Positions 15,224-23,700 of a stretch of 64,000 nt of DNA are shown piece after piece. Numbering within the stretch: the first letter of the stretch is position 1; each line of letters starts with the position of its first letter. This DNA comes from Paenibacillus sp. JZ16. GTDB taxonomy: Bacteria; Bacillota; Bacilli; Paenibacillales; Paenibacillaceae. The notes under the pieces are model-generated. The model worked only from the letters and a program-made list of their open reading frames with translations, had not been told where the DNA came from and made no database searches. A program made the translations under genes and the position numbers. The stretch lies in the NCBI RefSeq assembly GCF_015326965.1, contig NZ_CP017659.1:930001-994000 (forward strand), given 5' to 3'.

Positions 15224-15935
15224 TTATACGCCTCTACGTCCCCAGCCAAAGACTTTGACGTGCACGATGGCTTTGGTTACCCAATGCGAGAGCACATACA
15301 ACACGATGAACAGGATTAACAAAGGCCTAAATAAGAGCACTGCCACAACCCAGGTGAGCAGAATCTGCCAATTCTTCATTTTCCGCAAAAATTTGACTGG
15401 CCACAAAAATATTTTAAATAACATTTCGTTATGCTGAAGCGCCTCTAGAAATTCATCCTGGTACTGTTTGTCCTCTGGATCTAAGCGAACGGCATTCCGT
15501 ATATACGTCTCTTTAAGCTTGTATTCCCCACGCTGACCAGCCGCCAAGCCGAGAAAAAATATACTTCGGACGATTCCATATTATGCTTGAGAGAGAGTCT
15601 TTCCAGCCTAGCAGAATCCTCAAAGTTTCTCAGCAACGCTTCCGTATAGCTTAACACAGCCAAATATAATGGTGATTCCGGACGCAGTTCAAGTGCTTGC
15701 GAAAGTGCCGTCTTCGCTTGGCTTGGCCTGCCCTTCTTGTTCAGCATATTGGCTTGCAGATAATAATAAAAAGGCTCATAGGGATCTATTCGTAAGGCCT
15801 CTTGCAGAGCTTCTTCGAAAGCCCGATCCTTATCCGTAGCGTAGTAAACGCTGACCCGCACATACCAGGCCAGCTCTTGCTGCGGCTCCCGTCTAAGCGC
15901 CTGGTTCGACCAATGAAGTGCTTTTGTTGTCCTAC
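15224..15935 (-). pseudogene. TPR membrane protein, truncated at the 5' end and frameshifted
   Basis: A first part (about 15935 to 15560) encodes TPR helices such as HWSNQALRREPQQELAW, AFEEALQEALRIDPYEPF and ALSQALELRPESPLYLAV. The second part (to 15224) continues the TPR pattern (LAAGQRGEYKLKETY, then NAVRLDPEDKQYQDEF) and ends with membrane segments (WQILLTWVVAVLLFRPLLILFIVLYVL). The two lie in different frames and join at a run of six T near 15555 if one T is added. No ATG or ribosome binding site is seen before the first TPR, where the APH-like gene ends, so the N-terminus is lost. Intact relatives presumably had more TPR units. Confidence 0.65.
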
Positions 15936-15954
15936 GACATTTTTGTCGGAGGAA

Positions 15955-17016
15955 TCACTGTTCATTCCTTATCTCAAAGATTTTTTGCAGGGTATGGATG
16001 TGCAGTGTTCTTTCATCGTCCGTTTCTTGGAGTTTGTTACCTGATCCTGCGTCCATATACCACTCTACAAGCCTGTACCCGAACATAAGTAGGATCAACT
16101 CATAAACGCAGTTATCCGTTATGTGTGAAATATCCGCATATTCCGAAAAGCCCTTATAATACGCCGGGATACATCTACGGTAGTATTCAACCATGTCTTC
16201 AACATCGGCTTCGTCTGCGATAAGGCTTGCCATATCTTCACCTAAATAGCCCCACCCCGCGGTATCCCAGTCCATGAGTATGGTTTTGCCGTCTGAATAG
16301 AATATGTTTGCTACCCAAAAATCCCTGTGGCACAGCACGATGGGGAGCTTTTCAATACGGCTCCATATTTCGTCTGCGTTTTCATCAATATCGATGAGCA
16401 TTTGGCATAGGTATTTCGGGATTTTGCAATCGTCGGAGCGTATATAATCGTACACTCTATTCCATGACCGATAATGAAGATAGAAATTTTTCATATAATC
16501 CGCTTTGCTCAGGTTGGTCAAGCTCTGTAAGACAGCTGGCTGTTCGGCATATAACTTGCCTTGGAACCGTCCTAATTCCTCGGCTGCGCGTTCATACATA
16601 TCGCCGGTCAAATCTAAACCCGATATGCCGTCGATATATTCCATCCATATCTGCGTTTCGTTTTCTTCTTCGTTCATTTCGACGTGATAGCATTCAGGCC
16701 AACGGAATGATTCAGAGAACAGCGCGCCGAAATTGGATTTATACAAATCATATTCCCTACGCCATGAATCGGGATCGTTGTAGCGCTCCCATTTCTTCTG
16801 CGTTTTTAATACGATTTTATAGGGTAATGTCTCACCGTCAGTGGTTTTGACATTACCCGTCACAAGCTGTACATTACCCACTGTACCGCCATGTAACGGT
16901 TTGGTTTGGAAATCGGTGCAGATTATTTTTGTACCGAGCATTTTGTTTAAAACCTGTGTTAGAGTTTCAGCTTTTATTTCGTTCAATACGAAGTCCTCCA
17001 ATCGTTTTTTTAACAT
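15955..17016 (-). CDS. aminoglycoside-phosphotransferase-family (APH) kinase
   Basis: The protein has the protein-kinase-like APH fold. KIVLKTQ carries the ATP-binding lysine, LCHRDFWVANIF is the catalytic loop (HxDxxxxN), and ILMDWDTAGWG the metal-binding DxD-like segment. The length of 353 residues is normal. The family phosphorylates hydroxyl groups of drugs, sugars, choline or amino alcohols, and the sequence does not tell which. Its upstream region shares a segment of about 75 bases with that of the DUF2268-like gene at 26492-27418. It is cytoplasmic and monocistronic. Confidence 0.85.
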   Translation of the reverse strand: MLKKRLEDFVLNEIKAETLTQVLNKMLGTKIICTDFQTKPLHGGTVGNVQLVTGNVKTTDGETLPYKIVLKTQKKWERYNDPDSWRREYDLYKSNFGALFSESFRWPECYHVEMNEEENETQIWMEYIDGISGLDLTGDMYERAAEELGRFQGKLYAEQPAVLQSLTNLSKADYMKNFYLHYRSWNRVYDYIRSDDCKIPKYLCQMLIDIDENADEIWSRIEKLPIVLCHRDFWVANIFYSDGKTILMDWDTAGWGYLGEDMASLIADEADVEDMVEYYRRCIPAYYKGFSEYADISHITDNCVYELILLMFGYRLVEWYMDAGSGNKLQETDDERTLHIHTLQKIFEIRNEQ

Positions 17017-17029
17017 GGGAACGCCTATG

Positions 17030-17106
17030 CATAATCATCATATTGGAAAAGAAGCCAACGATGAAAGGTGGACTATGGATTTATTCATTTATTACCTCTT
17101 CCTGCC
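17030..17106. repeat. upstream segment repeated at 27456-27532
   Basis: About four of five bases are identical to the stretch at 27456-27532, including CATCATATT, GAAAAGAAG, CAACGATGA and ATTCATTTATTACC. Both copies lie 15-40 bases upstream of minus-strand start codons, with a shared TATGAT on that strand. They may be homologous promoter or leader regions brought in with the genes. Confidence 0.6.
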
Positions 17107-17321
17107 AGCTAGCTTAATGAAATCGCGATTGGAGAATGGTTAGATATCGTCTATCCGGTATTCGGAACATGTTCTCGTCCTTTTCGGGATAAAACAAAAA
17201 AGCCGCTTAATTAGCGACTTTCAATGGGAAGATGTTTTTGTCCCCCGACAGATGGACTCTTTTTTTCACTATCTATCATGAAGGGAAAGCACCACGGAAA
17301 AGTGCTCTTTATTTCACATCC
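17107..17321. other. intergenic region after the oxidoreductase operon
   Basis: Together with 17017-17106 this is a gene-free stretch of about 300 bases. It contains the dispersed terminator repeat (17196-17225) and a weaker hairpin AAGCAC...GTGCTCTT at about 17288-17312 on the minus strand. Nothing else is seen. Confidence 0.45.
17196..17225 (-). repeat. dispersed terminator-type repeat, copy 2
   Basis: This copy has TTAATTA in the loop where copies 1 and 3 have TAAAATA, so the stem is kept. On the minus strand it is a GTCGCTA/TAGCGGC-type hairpin followed by TTTTTTG. It would terminate the transporter and oxidoreductase operon. Confidence 0.75.
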
Positions 17322-18404
17322 TCAATCCTTATCAAAATAAACGGTTTTTCCTGTATCTGCGGATATATACACCGCCTCTAATATTTGTGAAACAATCATC
17401 GCTTCTCTTGGTTTAACCAAGGGTTCGGTATTGTTCACGATACTGTGAATCCATTGTTTGGCTTCATATTCGAAATCGGTCATCTCTTCTCCCCTGAAAA
17501 GGTCTCTCGCATTCGCATTCACCTCGATTTTATTCAGGAACAAACTCCCGTCCCGCTCGCCATTGATCCGCAGTTCATTTTTAGCAAAATCCGCTCCGCC
17601 CTTCGTTCCGCACAGCAGGTTGCCGCCACCTTCCGCAATGTTAAGGGCCCAACTGGTTTCAATGATGACCGTCGCTCCGTTTTTAAATTTCACATACCCG
17701 AACGCCGAATCTTCTACCTCGAATTCGTTTGGATCCCAAGCTCCCCATTCGTTTGCGGCATTTTCGGTAAACTTCAGCTTATGGAAGACACTGCCGACGA
17801 CACTCTCCGGTTCATAGTTATCCATCAACCATAGGATCAGATCCAAGGAGTGGGTTCCAATATCGATCATAGGACCGCCTCCCTGCTTCTCTTTATCCAG
17901 AAACACGCCCCATGTCGGCACGCCTCGTCTTCGGGTAGCGACCGCTTTTGCAAAATAGATATCTCCAAGCTCCCCATCGGCGATCATCTTTTTTAGCAGT
18001 TGACTCTTGGCGTTGGAGCGATTCTGGTACCCGACGGTTAGCTTCTTGCCTGTTCGCAAGTGGGCTTCGTACATCGCTTTGGCCTCCGCACCTGTGACGG
18101 CCATTGGTTTTTCGCACATGACATGTTTGCCGCTTTCAAGCGCATCAATGGAAATCGCTGCGTGCGAGCTGTTTGGTGTTAGCACATGGACAACCTCAAT
18201 CTCTTCCATGGCAAGCAGATCCTTATAATTTGTAAATACCTTTGCGTCTGGCGTGCCGTACTTTTGGGCGGCTTCTTCGGCTCGTTCCGGCTTCAAATCG
18301 CAGAAGGCCACCATCTGTACGTTATCTAACTTGGACAAACACGGCATATGCTTCCCGCCCGCAATCATCCCGCAACCGATAATCCCTACTTTTACGGTCC
18401 TCAT
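17322..18404 (-). CDS. Gfo/Idh/MocA-family NAD(P)-dependent oxidoreductase
   Basis: The Rossmann domain begins VKVGIIGCGMIAGGKH and carries the family signature EKP at residues 98-100 (HVMCEKPMAVT). The C-terminal domain shows GGGPMIDIGTHSLDLILWLM with the expected catalytic histidine. The length of 360 residues is standard. GGGAGGG lies just before the ATG. It is the last gene of a CUT1 transporter operon and lies 18 bases after a second family member. The family oxidises or reduces a sugar hydroxyl, often C3 of a glycoside or a ring carbon of an inositol. The pair suggests a redox step on the imported sugar. Confidence 0.9.
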   Translation of the reverse strand: MRTVKVGIIGCGMIAGGKHMPCLSKLDNVQMVAFCDLKPERAEEAAQKYGTPDAKVFTNYKDLLAMEEIEVVHVLTPNSSHAAISIDALESGKHVMCEKPMAVTGAEAKAMYEAHLRTGKKLTVGYQNRSNAKSQLLKKMIADGELGDIYFAKAVATRRRGVPTWGVFLDKEKQGGGPMIDIGTHSLDLILWLMDNYEPESVVGSVFHKLKFTENAANEWGAWDPNEFEVEDSAFGYVKFKNGATVIIETSWALNIAEGGGNLLCGTKGGADFAKNELRINGERDGSLFLNKIEVNANARDLFRGEEMTDFEYEAKQWIHSIVNNTEPLVKPREAMIVSQILEAVYISADTGKTVYFDKD

Positions 18405-18422
18405 CGTATTCCCTCCCCCGCG

Positions 18423-19406
18423 TTATTTGAACTCTACCGTTCGATTTTCCTTATGCGCGATGTATGCCGCTTCCAATAGCTCCGTCAATTTCGTCCCGTC
18501 CTCCAGTCCGAAGGGCATCGGCTTGTCGTGAATCAATGCATCTGCCCACTGGATAATCGGAAGGGGCTGCCCTTTAGGGAGTTGAGCGGGTGAGATCCAT
18601 CCGGAAAAAGGTAACTCGAGCTTCTTCGAGATGACTCGAACGGTATCGTCTGAGATCATCAAAGTGCCCTCCGTACCGTAAATCTCAAGGGCAGAAGGGG
18701 TTCTGTACGTCACAAGGCTGGTTTCGACCAGAGCGACCGCATTGTTGACGAACTCAATGGAGCATTGTGCGTTATCCTCCACTGCCCGATTGGTGAAGTA
18801 ATGAAACATGGATGTGATTCTTTTGGGTTTACCGAGCAGCCAACTGGCGATGTACATCGGATGACAGCCCAAATCCATCATGGCTCCGCCCCCGGTTTGC
18901 TTCTCATCATACCAGTAATCGGGGAGCCAATTATTCAAAGCACCGTCGTGACCGTTACGAATACGCAGCAGCGTAATGTCCCCTAATACATGGTCATCGA
19001 TCAGCTGCTTCGAAAACAATTGATGCGGCCTTGTACGGGCGGGAAAAGAAATGCAGAACTTGACGCCTGCTTTGCGTACCGCCGCAGAGATCCGATCGCA
19101 TTCTTCAACAGTAAGAGCCATGGCTTTCTCGGTAAAGATGTGTTTGCCGGCCTCAGCGGCAGCCACCATGACGTCTGCGTGCATGCTTGTAGGGGCATCC
19201 ACCACGACGCCATCAATGTCTTCCCGCTGCAGCAGCGCATCCAAATCTGCTTCAAAATCCACTCCCAAGCGGGCAGCCCATTCGCTTCCGCGTTCAGGCT
19301 GTTCGTCCCATACGGCCGTGAGCTTCACGTTACCGTGAGATTGCAGCTTTCTTGCGTAATCCTCTGCATGCACATGCCACTTACTTAACATCGCAACGTT
19401 CAACAT
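18423..19406 (-). CDS. Gfo/Idh/MocA-family oxidoreductase, divergent member
   Basis: It begins LNVAMLSKWHVHAEDY, where the usual GxGxxG is degraded to a shape typical of one subgroup of the family. The signature reads TEKAMA instead of EKP. GGGAMMDLGCHPMYIASWLLG provides the catalytic histidine region. GGAGGG lies 7 bases before the ATG at 19406, so the TTG 15 bases upstream is rejected. Because the dinucleotide loop differs, cofactor binding may be unusual. It is co-transcribed with the other oxidoreductase and the binding protein. Confidence 0.85.
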   Translation of the reverse strand: MLNVAMLSKWHVHAEDYARKLQSHGNVKLTAVWDEQPERGSEWAARLGVDFEADLDALLQREDIDGVVVDAPTSMHADVMVAAAEAGKHIFTEKAMALTVEECDRISAAVRKAGVKFCISFPARTRPHQLFSKQLIDDHVLGDITLLRIRNGHDGALNNWLPDYWYDEKQTGGGAMMDLGCHPMYIASWLLGKPKRITSMFHYFTNRAVEDNAQCSIEFVNNAVALVETSLVTYRTPSALEIYGTEGTLMISDDTVRVISKKLELPFSGWISPAQLPKGQPLPIIQWADALIHDKPMPFGLEDGTKLTELLEAAYIAHKENRTVEFK

Positions 19407-19536
19407 GCGTCTTCCCTCCAACGATTATATTTTTCACTAGATATGAGTTCTCTTCAAAGGGAGGTGGGTAAAAATAAGGTTAGAAATGAATGGGGATGGA
19501 GTGACATCACCCACACCATCCCACAAACTTCCTTCA

Positions 19537-21228
19537 CTAGAACCCTACATCATCCCGTTCTGCAGCTTTTTGAGCCACGAACTCCGCCATTTCCTCCACG
19601 CCGGCCGCTCTAAATTTTTCTTGAACACTATGAAGCATATTTAGAGCCTCTTCGTCGGACGCTGCAAAAAATGCTTTCTTAAATTCTTCATCGAAATTCA
19701 AACTGCTGGTTTTATCGATATATTCCTGATATTTAGGCCACTCTCTGGCAAGGTAGCTTGCGCTTACTTTGTCTATGATTTTGATCGGCATTCTTGCCGA
19801 GAAACTCTCCTCCAGCTTTTGCCACTCCGTTTTTTGATCTTCAGGCGTAGGCCAGGTGACTTCAGACGAGAAGGCGCCGATGAACCTTCCCGGAAGATAA
19901 TTGAGTCCTGCGTCTCTTTTCAGATCCGGGTTGTCATCAAATTGTTTTTTTACATCAGCAATCCACTGGGGTATCCCGTTTTCCATGTTGTAGTGTGTTC
20001 CTTCGATCCCGAAATTCGCAAGCAATCGGCCTTCTTCGCTGTTGACATAATCAATGTACCGCAATGCCGCATCCGGATCTTTGATGTCCGCGCTTAAGAA
20101 TAGGACAGGGAAACCGGAACGACCGGGCTTTTCCACTTGCGTTCGAATGTTTCCGCTCTTATTCTTCATCGGCCCGAGCAGTTCATATTGCATTTCCGGA
20201 TTCGTCTTATACAGCGTTTTTTGTAAATCAGCTAACATCGGCTGGGCTCCGAATACGGCAAGCTTGCCCGTCGTCAGCTTTTCATTCGCTGTTGTACTCG
20301 TATTGTTGAAGGCTTCAAGATCAAACAAACCTTCCGTTAATAACTTCCTCATGTATAACAACCTGGCTTCATGATCCTTCGTTTGCGTCCAGTGAATCAG
20401 TTTTCCATCCACTTCACGGAAGTCCGAAATCGTGTAATCCGTCCACCCGGCAAGGAATTGGCCGTAATCCCATCCATTCCACATGGTTCCGGCCGGGATG
20501 ACCGGCTTTCCGCCAATATCCTTGAAACCGCCGTCTCGGATCTTGACCAATAGATCATATAATTCTTCTTGCGTATCAATATCCTCCGCTTTTACATTTA
20601 AAGCTTTCAGGATATCTCCCCTGGCAAAAAGGCCGTAATTCCAATTATGAATGCTCTCCGGGGTTCCGTCCGGGGTTTCTGTAGGAATGAGATAAGTCTT
20701 GCCTTCAAATTCGGGACTATTGAGATCGAACTCGGCAAAATCCTTCGCAATCCCAGTCGTCACAAGTCTTTTAACATTCGGGTATTTATCGAGATAAGGG
20801 GTTAAATCCAGAAGTTGTCCTTCCGTGGCCGCCTTCTTGATGACTTGTCCTTCTCCTCCTGTCGTAGACCAGAAAGGTGCATTAACGATATCCGGAACCG
20901 TACCGGAAGCAAATATGGTGTTTAGTTTTTCTACTTCGCTTGTTGTGATGGATTCGAGTTTTAACGTGACCCCGGTTTTCTCCCTGATCTGCCCGGCTAC
21001 GGGATTATTCTCCTGGTCCTGAGGGAAACCGGCTCCGCCACCGTTCCAAGCACTGAGAAAAGTCAAAGTTACCGGTTTTATTTCTTCAGTACCTGACTCC
21101 TTCGGACCCGTGTCAACCGTGCCTGCCTCCTTTTCTCCGCCTGTTCCCGTGCATGCCGTCATGGTCACGAAAAGCAGCAAAGCGATTAGTATCATGCCAA
21201 GAACACTCCTGCGCTTGTTCTTCCTCAT
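19537..21228 (-). CDS. extracellular solute-binding lipoprotein (LplA/YtcQ type)
   Basis: The lipoprotein signal is RKNKRRSVLGMILIALLLF with lipobox MTAC and the lipid-carrying cysteine at residue 26. The mature part has the large cluster-type binding fold (LTFLSAWNGGGAGFPQDQEN, TGVTLKLESI). At 563 residues it matches the long binding proteins of Paenibacillus CUT1 oligosaccharide importers. AGGGG lies 8 bases before the ATG at 21228. The two permeases are immediately upstream. The ligand is unknown, and the lack of a linked glycosidase makes a small sugar or glycoside possible. Confidence 0.9.
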   Translation of the reverse strand: MRKNKRRSVLGMILIALLLFVTMTACTGTGGEKEAGTVDTGPKESGTEEIKPVTLTFLSAWNGGGAGFPQDQENNPVAGQIREKTGVTLKLESITTSEVEKLNTIFASGTVPDIVNAPFWSTTGGEGQVIKKAATEGQLLDLTPYLDKYPNVKRLVTTGIAKDFAEFDLNSPEFEGKTYLIPTETPDGTPESIHNWNYGLFARGDILKALNVKAEDIDTQEELYDLLVKIRDGGFKDIGGKPVIPAGTMWNGWDYGQFLAGWTDYTISDFREVDGKLIHWTQTKDHEARLLYMRKLLTEGLFDLEAFNNTSTTANEKLTTGKLAVFGAQPMLADLQKTLYKTNPEMQYELLGPMKNKSGNIRTQVEKPGRSGFPVLFLSADIKDPDAALRYIDYVNSEEGRLLANFGIEGTHYNMENGIPQWIADVKKQFDDNPDLKRDAGLNYLPGRFIGAFSSEVTWPTPEDQKTEWQKLEESFSARMPIKIIDKVSASYLAREWPKYQEYIDKTSSLNFDEEFKKAFFAASDEEALNMLHSVQEKFRAAGVEEMAEFVAQKAAERDDVGF

Positions 21229-21284
21229 CCTACAATCCCCTTCCATTGGAAGTTTTATATAAGAGGCTTAGCCTTTTATACCAA

Positions 21285-22205
21285 CTACTCCTTAAGAGAA
21301 CCTACCAATACGCCTTTTACAAAATACTTCTGAAGAAATGGATATACACAGATGATCGGGGTCGTAATAATAATAACGAACGTCATCCTCAAGGCTTCCG
21401 GCGTTACGCCTCGCAGCTCCATCTGCGTCTCGGTCATGTTTTGAATCGCAGAACCGCTATTACCCGACGATGACGTCATCGACTGGAAGGACGCTTCGCT
21501 GATCATCTTGTTCAGGAACGTGGCTGCAGGCTGCAGGTTCTCATTCTGTATGAAAAACTGACCGGTAAACCAGTCATTCCACACGCCCACCCCAACAAAC
21601 AAGGCAATGGTAGCAAGCACCGGCATCGAAAGAGGCAGGATGATTCTTGCAAATACCGACAACTCGCTGGCTCCGTCGATTCGGGCCGATTCCGACAGAC
21701 CTTCAGGGATCCCGTCGAAAAAGGTTTTCATGATAATCGCATTGAAGAAATTGTATAGGGACGGCAGCACCAACACCCAAAACGTATCCAGAATGTGGAT
21801 TTGCCGGAACAGGATAAATGTAGGAATAAGTCCTCCGCTGAACAAGGTGGTAAAGAAAAAGAAGAATACGATATATTTTCTTCCGGGCAGTCCTTTCCGC
21901 GAAAGCGCGTAGGCTAATAAGGCCGTCAAAAATACGGAGGCAACCGTAACGACAAGGGTTCGGGTTACGGAAATATAAAACGAATTTAAGATCAGTGAGT
22001 TGCTAAAAGCTTTTGCATAGTTTTCTAGTGTAAACACTCTAGGAAAAAAATAGATTCCACCCTTCATCGCATCGTAGCCGTCATTAAAAGAAAGGGCTAG
22101 AAAATAGATAAATGGATAAAGTGCCGTAGCGCAGAATAAAAGCAGCACCGAATAGTTGAGCGTCATATACAATTTATCTGCTGGCGTCAGCCTTCTCGCA
22201 TCCAT
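21285..22205 (-). CDS. sugar ABC transporter permease (YtcP type)
   Basis: This is the second CUT1 membrane subunit, with six predicted segments starting LNYSVLLLFCATALYPFIYFLAL. The ATPase-docking EAA loop is ESARIDGASELSVFARIILPLS, and the C-terminus PIICVYPFLQKYFVKGVLVGSLKE is the family hallmark. GGAGG lies 7 bases before the ATG at 22205, which is preferred over the GTG at 22211. No ATPase gene is nearby, so a shared MsmX-like ATPase is expected to power it. Confidence 0.9.
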   Translation of the reverse strand: MDARRLTPADKLYMTLNYSVLLLFCATALYPFIYFLALSFNDGYDAMKGGIYFFPRVFTLENYAKAFSNSLILNSFYISVTRTLVVTVASVFLTALLAYALSRKGLPGRKYIVFFFFFTTLFSGGLIPTFILFRQIHILDTFWVLVLPSLYNFFNAIIMKTFFDGIPEGLSESARIDGASELSVFARIILPLSMPVLATIALFVGVGVWNDWFTGQFFIQNENLQPAATFLNKMISEASFQSMTSSSGNSGSAIQNMTETQMELRGVTPEALRMTFVIIITTPIICVYPFLQKYFVKGVLVGSLKE

Positions 22206-22237
22206 ACACACACCTCCTCATCTTGAGTGCCAGCTGA

Positions 22238-23188
22238 TTACCATAACGATACGTTACTCACACGCCTGGATATATTATTGACAGCAACAATGAGCAGCAG
22301 CGAAATCGCTGACTTGAATAATCCAATGGCCGTGGAATAGGCTAATTGCCCCTGTTGGAGGCCTGTTTTTAAGACATAGGTGTCCAAGATCTCCGAGACG
22401 CTTAATGTTGCTGGGGACTGCATCAGCCAGATTTGATCAAAGCCCGCGTTCAGTATTCCGCTGAGGGAGAAGATAAGCAATATGCCGATCGTTGGAGTAA
22501 GGCATGGAAGCGTGATCTTAAATAGTTTGCTCCACCTTCCAGCCCCGTCGATTTCGGCTGCCTCATACAAATGCGGATCGATATTCGTTAACGCGGCTAA
22601 ATAAATGATCGAACCCCAGCCTACCCCTTTCCAGATGTCGGAAATGATGACCAATGGATAGAATAATTCCGGTTTTCCCATGAAAAAGATCGGATCCAAA
22701 CCCATTTGGTACCGAATGTCATTGATAAGCCCTACGTTCGGAGACAGGATTTTTTGAAGCAAGGTCACGACAACGACCCACGACACGAAGTGCGGCAGAT
22801 AGGAAATCGTCTGAAACACTCTTTTGATTCTCTTGTGCATGACGGCATTGAGCATTAAGGCCAGGATCAATGGAGCTGGAAATCCGAAAATTAGTTTCAG
22901 GGCGCTGATGGATAACGTATTTCGGAGCACATCGTAAAAGCTGGAATCGTTTAAAAACTGTTCGAAATATTTAAAGCCTGCCCACGGACTCCCCAAGATC
23001 CCCAGATTGAATTTGAAATCTTTGAATGCGATTAATATGCCGTACATCGGATAGTAAGCAAACACTAGAAACCAGATGATCGCAGGAAGCAAAAATAAAT
23101 ATATATGCCTAAATTGCCATATCTTCGTTAATTTCTTATTCTTTTTTAACTGCTCAAATCCAGGGATAACAACACCTTTTGGTACCAT
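22238..23188 (-). CDS. sugar ABC transporter permease (LplB/YteP type)
   Basis: It is the first CUT1 permease of the operon. Landmarks are the first membrane segment IYLFLLPAIIWFLVFAYYPMYGI, FKDFKFNLGILGSPWAG, the EAA loop HLYEAAEIDGAGRWSKLFKITLP, and a C-terminus with LDTYVLKTGLQQGQLAYSTAIGL. GGAGG lies 10 bases before the ATG. It opens the operon, 512 bases downstream of the GntR/LacI gene, behind a cre-like site and two copies of a palindromic operator. Confidence 0.9.
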   Translation of the reverse strand: MVPKGVVIPGFEQLKKNKKLTKIWQFRHIYLFLLPAIIWFLVFAYYPMYGILIAFKDFKFNLGILGSPWAGFKYFEQFLNDSSFYDVLRNTLSISALKLIFGFPAPLILALMLNAVMHKRIKRVFQTISYLPHFVSWVVVVTLLQKILSPNVGLINDIRYQMGLDPIFFMGKPELFYPLVIISDIWKGVGWGSIIYLAALTNIDPHLYEAAEIDGAGRWSKLFKITLPCLTPTIGILLIFSLSGILNAGFDQIWLMQSPATLSVSEILDTYVLKTGLQQGQLAYSTAIGLFKSAISLLLIVAVNNISRRVSNVSLW

Positions 23189-23318
23189 TCTCCGAACACC
23201 TCCTCCATCATCGTCGGATCGGATTTTTACGAATCCATACCCGATAGCCTAGGTACAGAGCCATTGCCAACGGTTTTCGATTTTCGACGATATATATCGA
23301 CTGCCTCCCCCTCCTTAC

Positions 23319-23332
23319 TGCAAGCGGTTTCA
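23319..23332 (+). promoter_or_regulatory. cre-like CcpA site
   Basis: TGCAAGCGGTTTCA matches 13 of 14 positions of the cre consensus (C at position 3 instead of W). It lies about 130 bases upstream of the first permease, consistent with glucose repression of the sugar operon. Confidence 0.5.
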
Positions 23333-23347
23333 TTAAGATAGTTTAAA

Positions 23348-23360
23348 TATATTCAATATA
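23348..23360. promoter_or_regulatory. operator candidate TATATTCAATATA, copy O1
   Basis: This is a perfect inverted repeat of six bases around one central base, identical to O2 at 23581-23593 and one mismatch from O3 at 24885-24897. It lies 16 bases beyond the cre-like site, upstream of the permease operon. The likely ligand is the GntR/LacI protein encoded next to it. Confidence 0.6.
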
Positions 23361-23580
23361 CTGTAGGAATCATTCCATAATTTCTTCATTTGGATAAAAG
23401 TAATCTTCGGGTCAAAAAAAGTATTGGTGATTTCTTTAAAATAATGAATCGGGGGTACATGAAAAAGAAAGCTGCTGTTAGCCTAGGGGAGGCTCATGTT
23501 CTTTAGGTTATAAATGAACGGGGTAAGCCCCCTTCTCCCGCCCATATTTTTGAGGCGTTTATTCCTTGGCGAGGATACAT

Positions 23581-23593
23581 TATATTCAATATA
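23581..23593. promoter_or_regulatory. operator candidate TATATTCAATATA, copy O2
   Basis: This copy is identical to O1 and 233 bases from it, between the regulator gene and the permease operon. Two separated sites would allow looping by a dimer-of-dimers or control of a second promoter. Confidence 0.6.
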
Positions 23594-23700
23594 TATTTAT
23601 ACAATGGTTTGAAGAGCCTCTACTGAATTTCGTTATGGATGTAGGACATAATTATGGGAGGATTTCATGAGAGAAAGTTGCGGTAAGCGGGTGTGGAATA

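Larger units (their letters stand above)
23189..23700. other. intergenic control region of the GntR/LacI-regulated operon
   Basis: This 512-base gene-free stretch contains a cre-like TGCAAGCGGTTTCA (23319-23332) and two exact copies of the palindrome TATATTCAATATA (23348-23360 and 23581-23593). A small AGCCT/AGGCT hairpin near 23480-23500 may end the regulator transcript, but it has no immediate T run. Confidence 0.55.

Noticed and set aside
23470..23515. Hairpin AGCCT/AGGCT as terminator of the first GntR/LacI gene
   Set aside because: The stem has only five pairs and no adjacent T run on the minus strand, and it lies about 190 bases after the stop codon.
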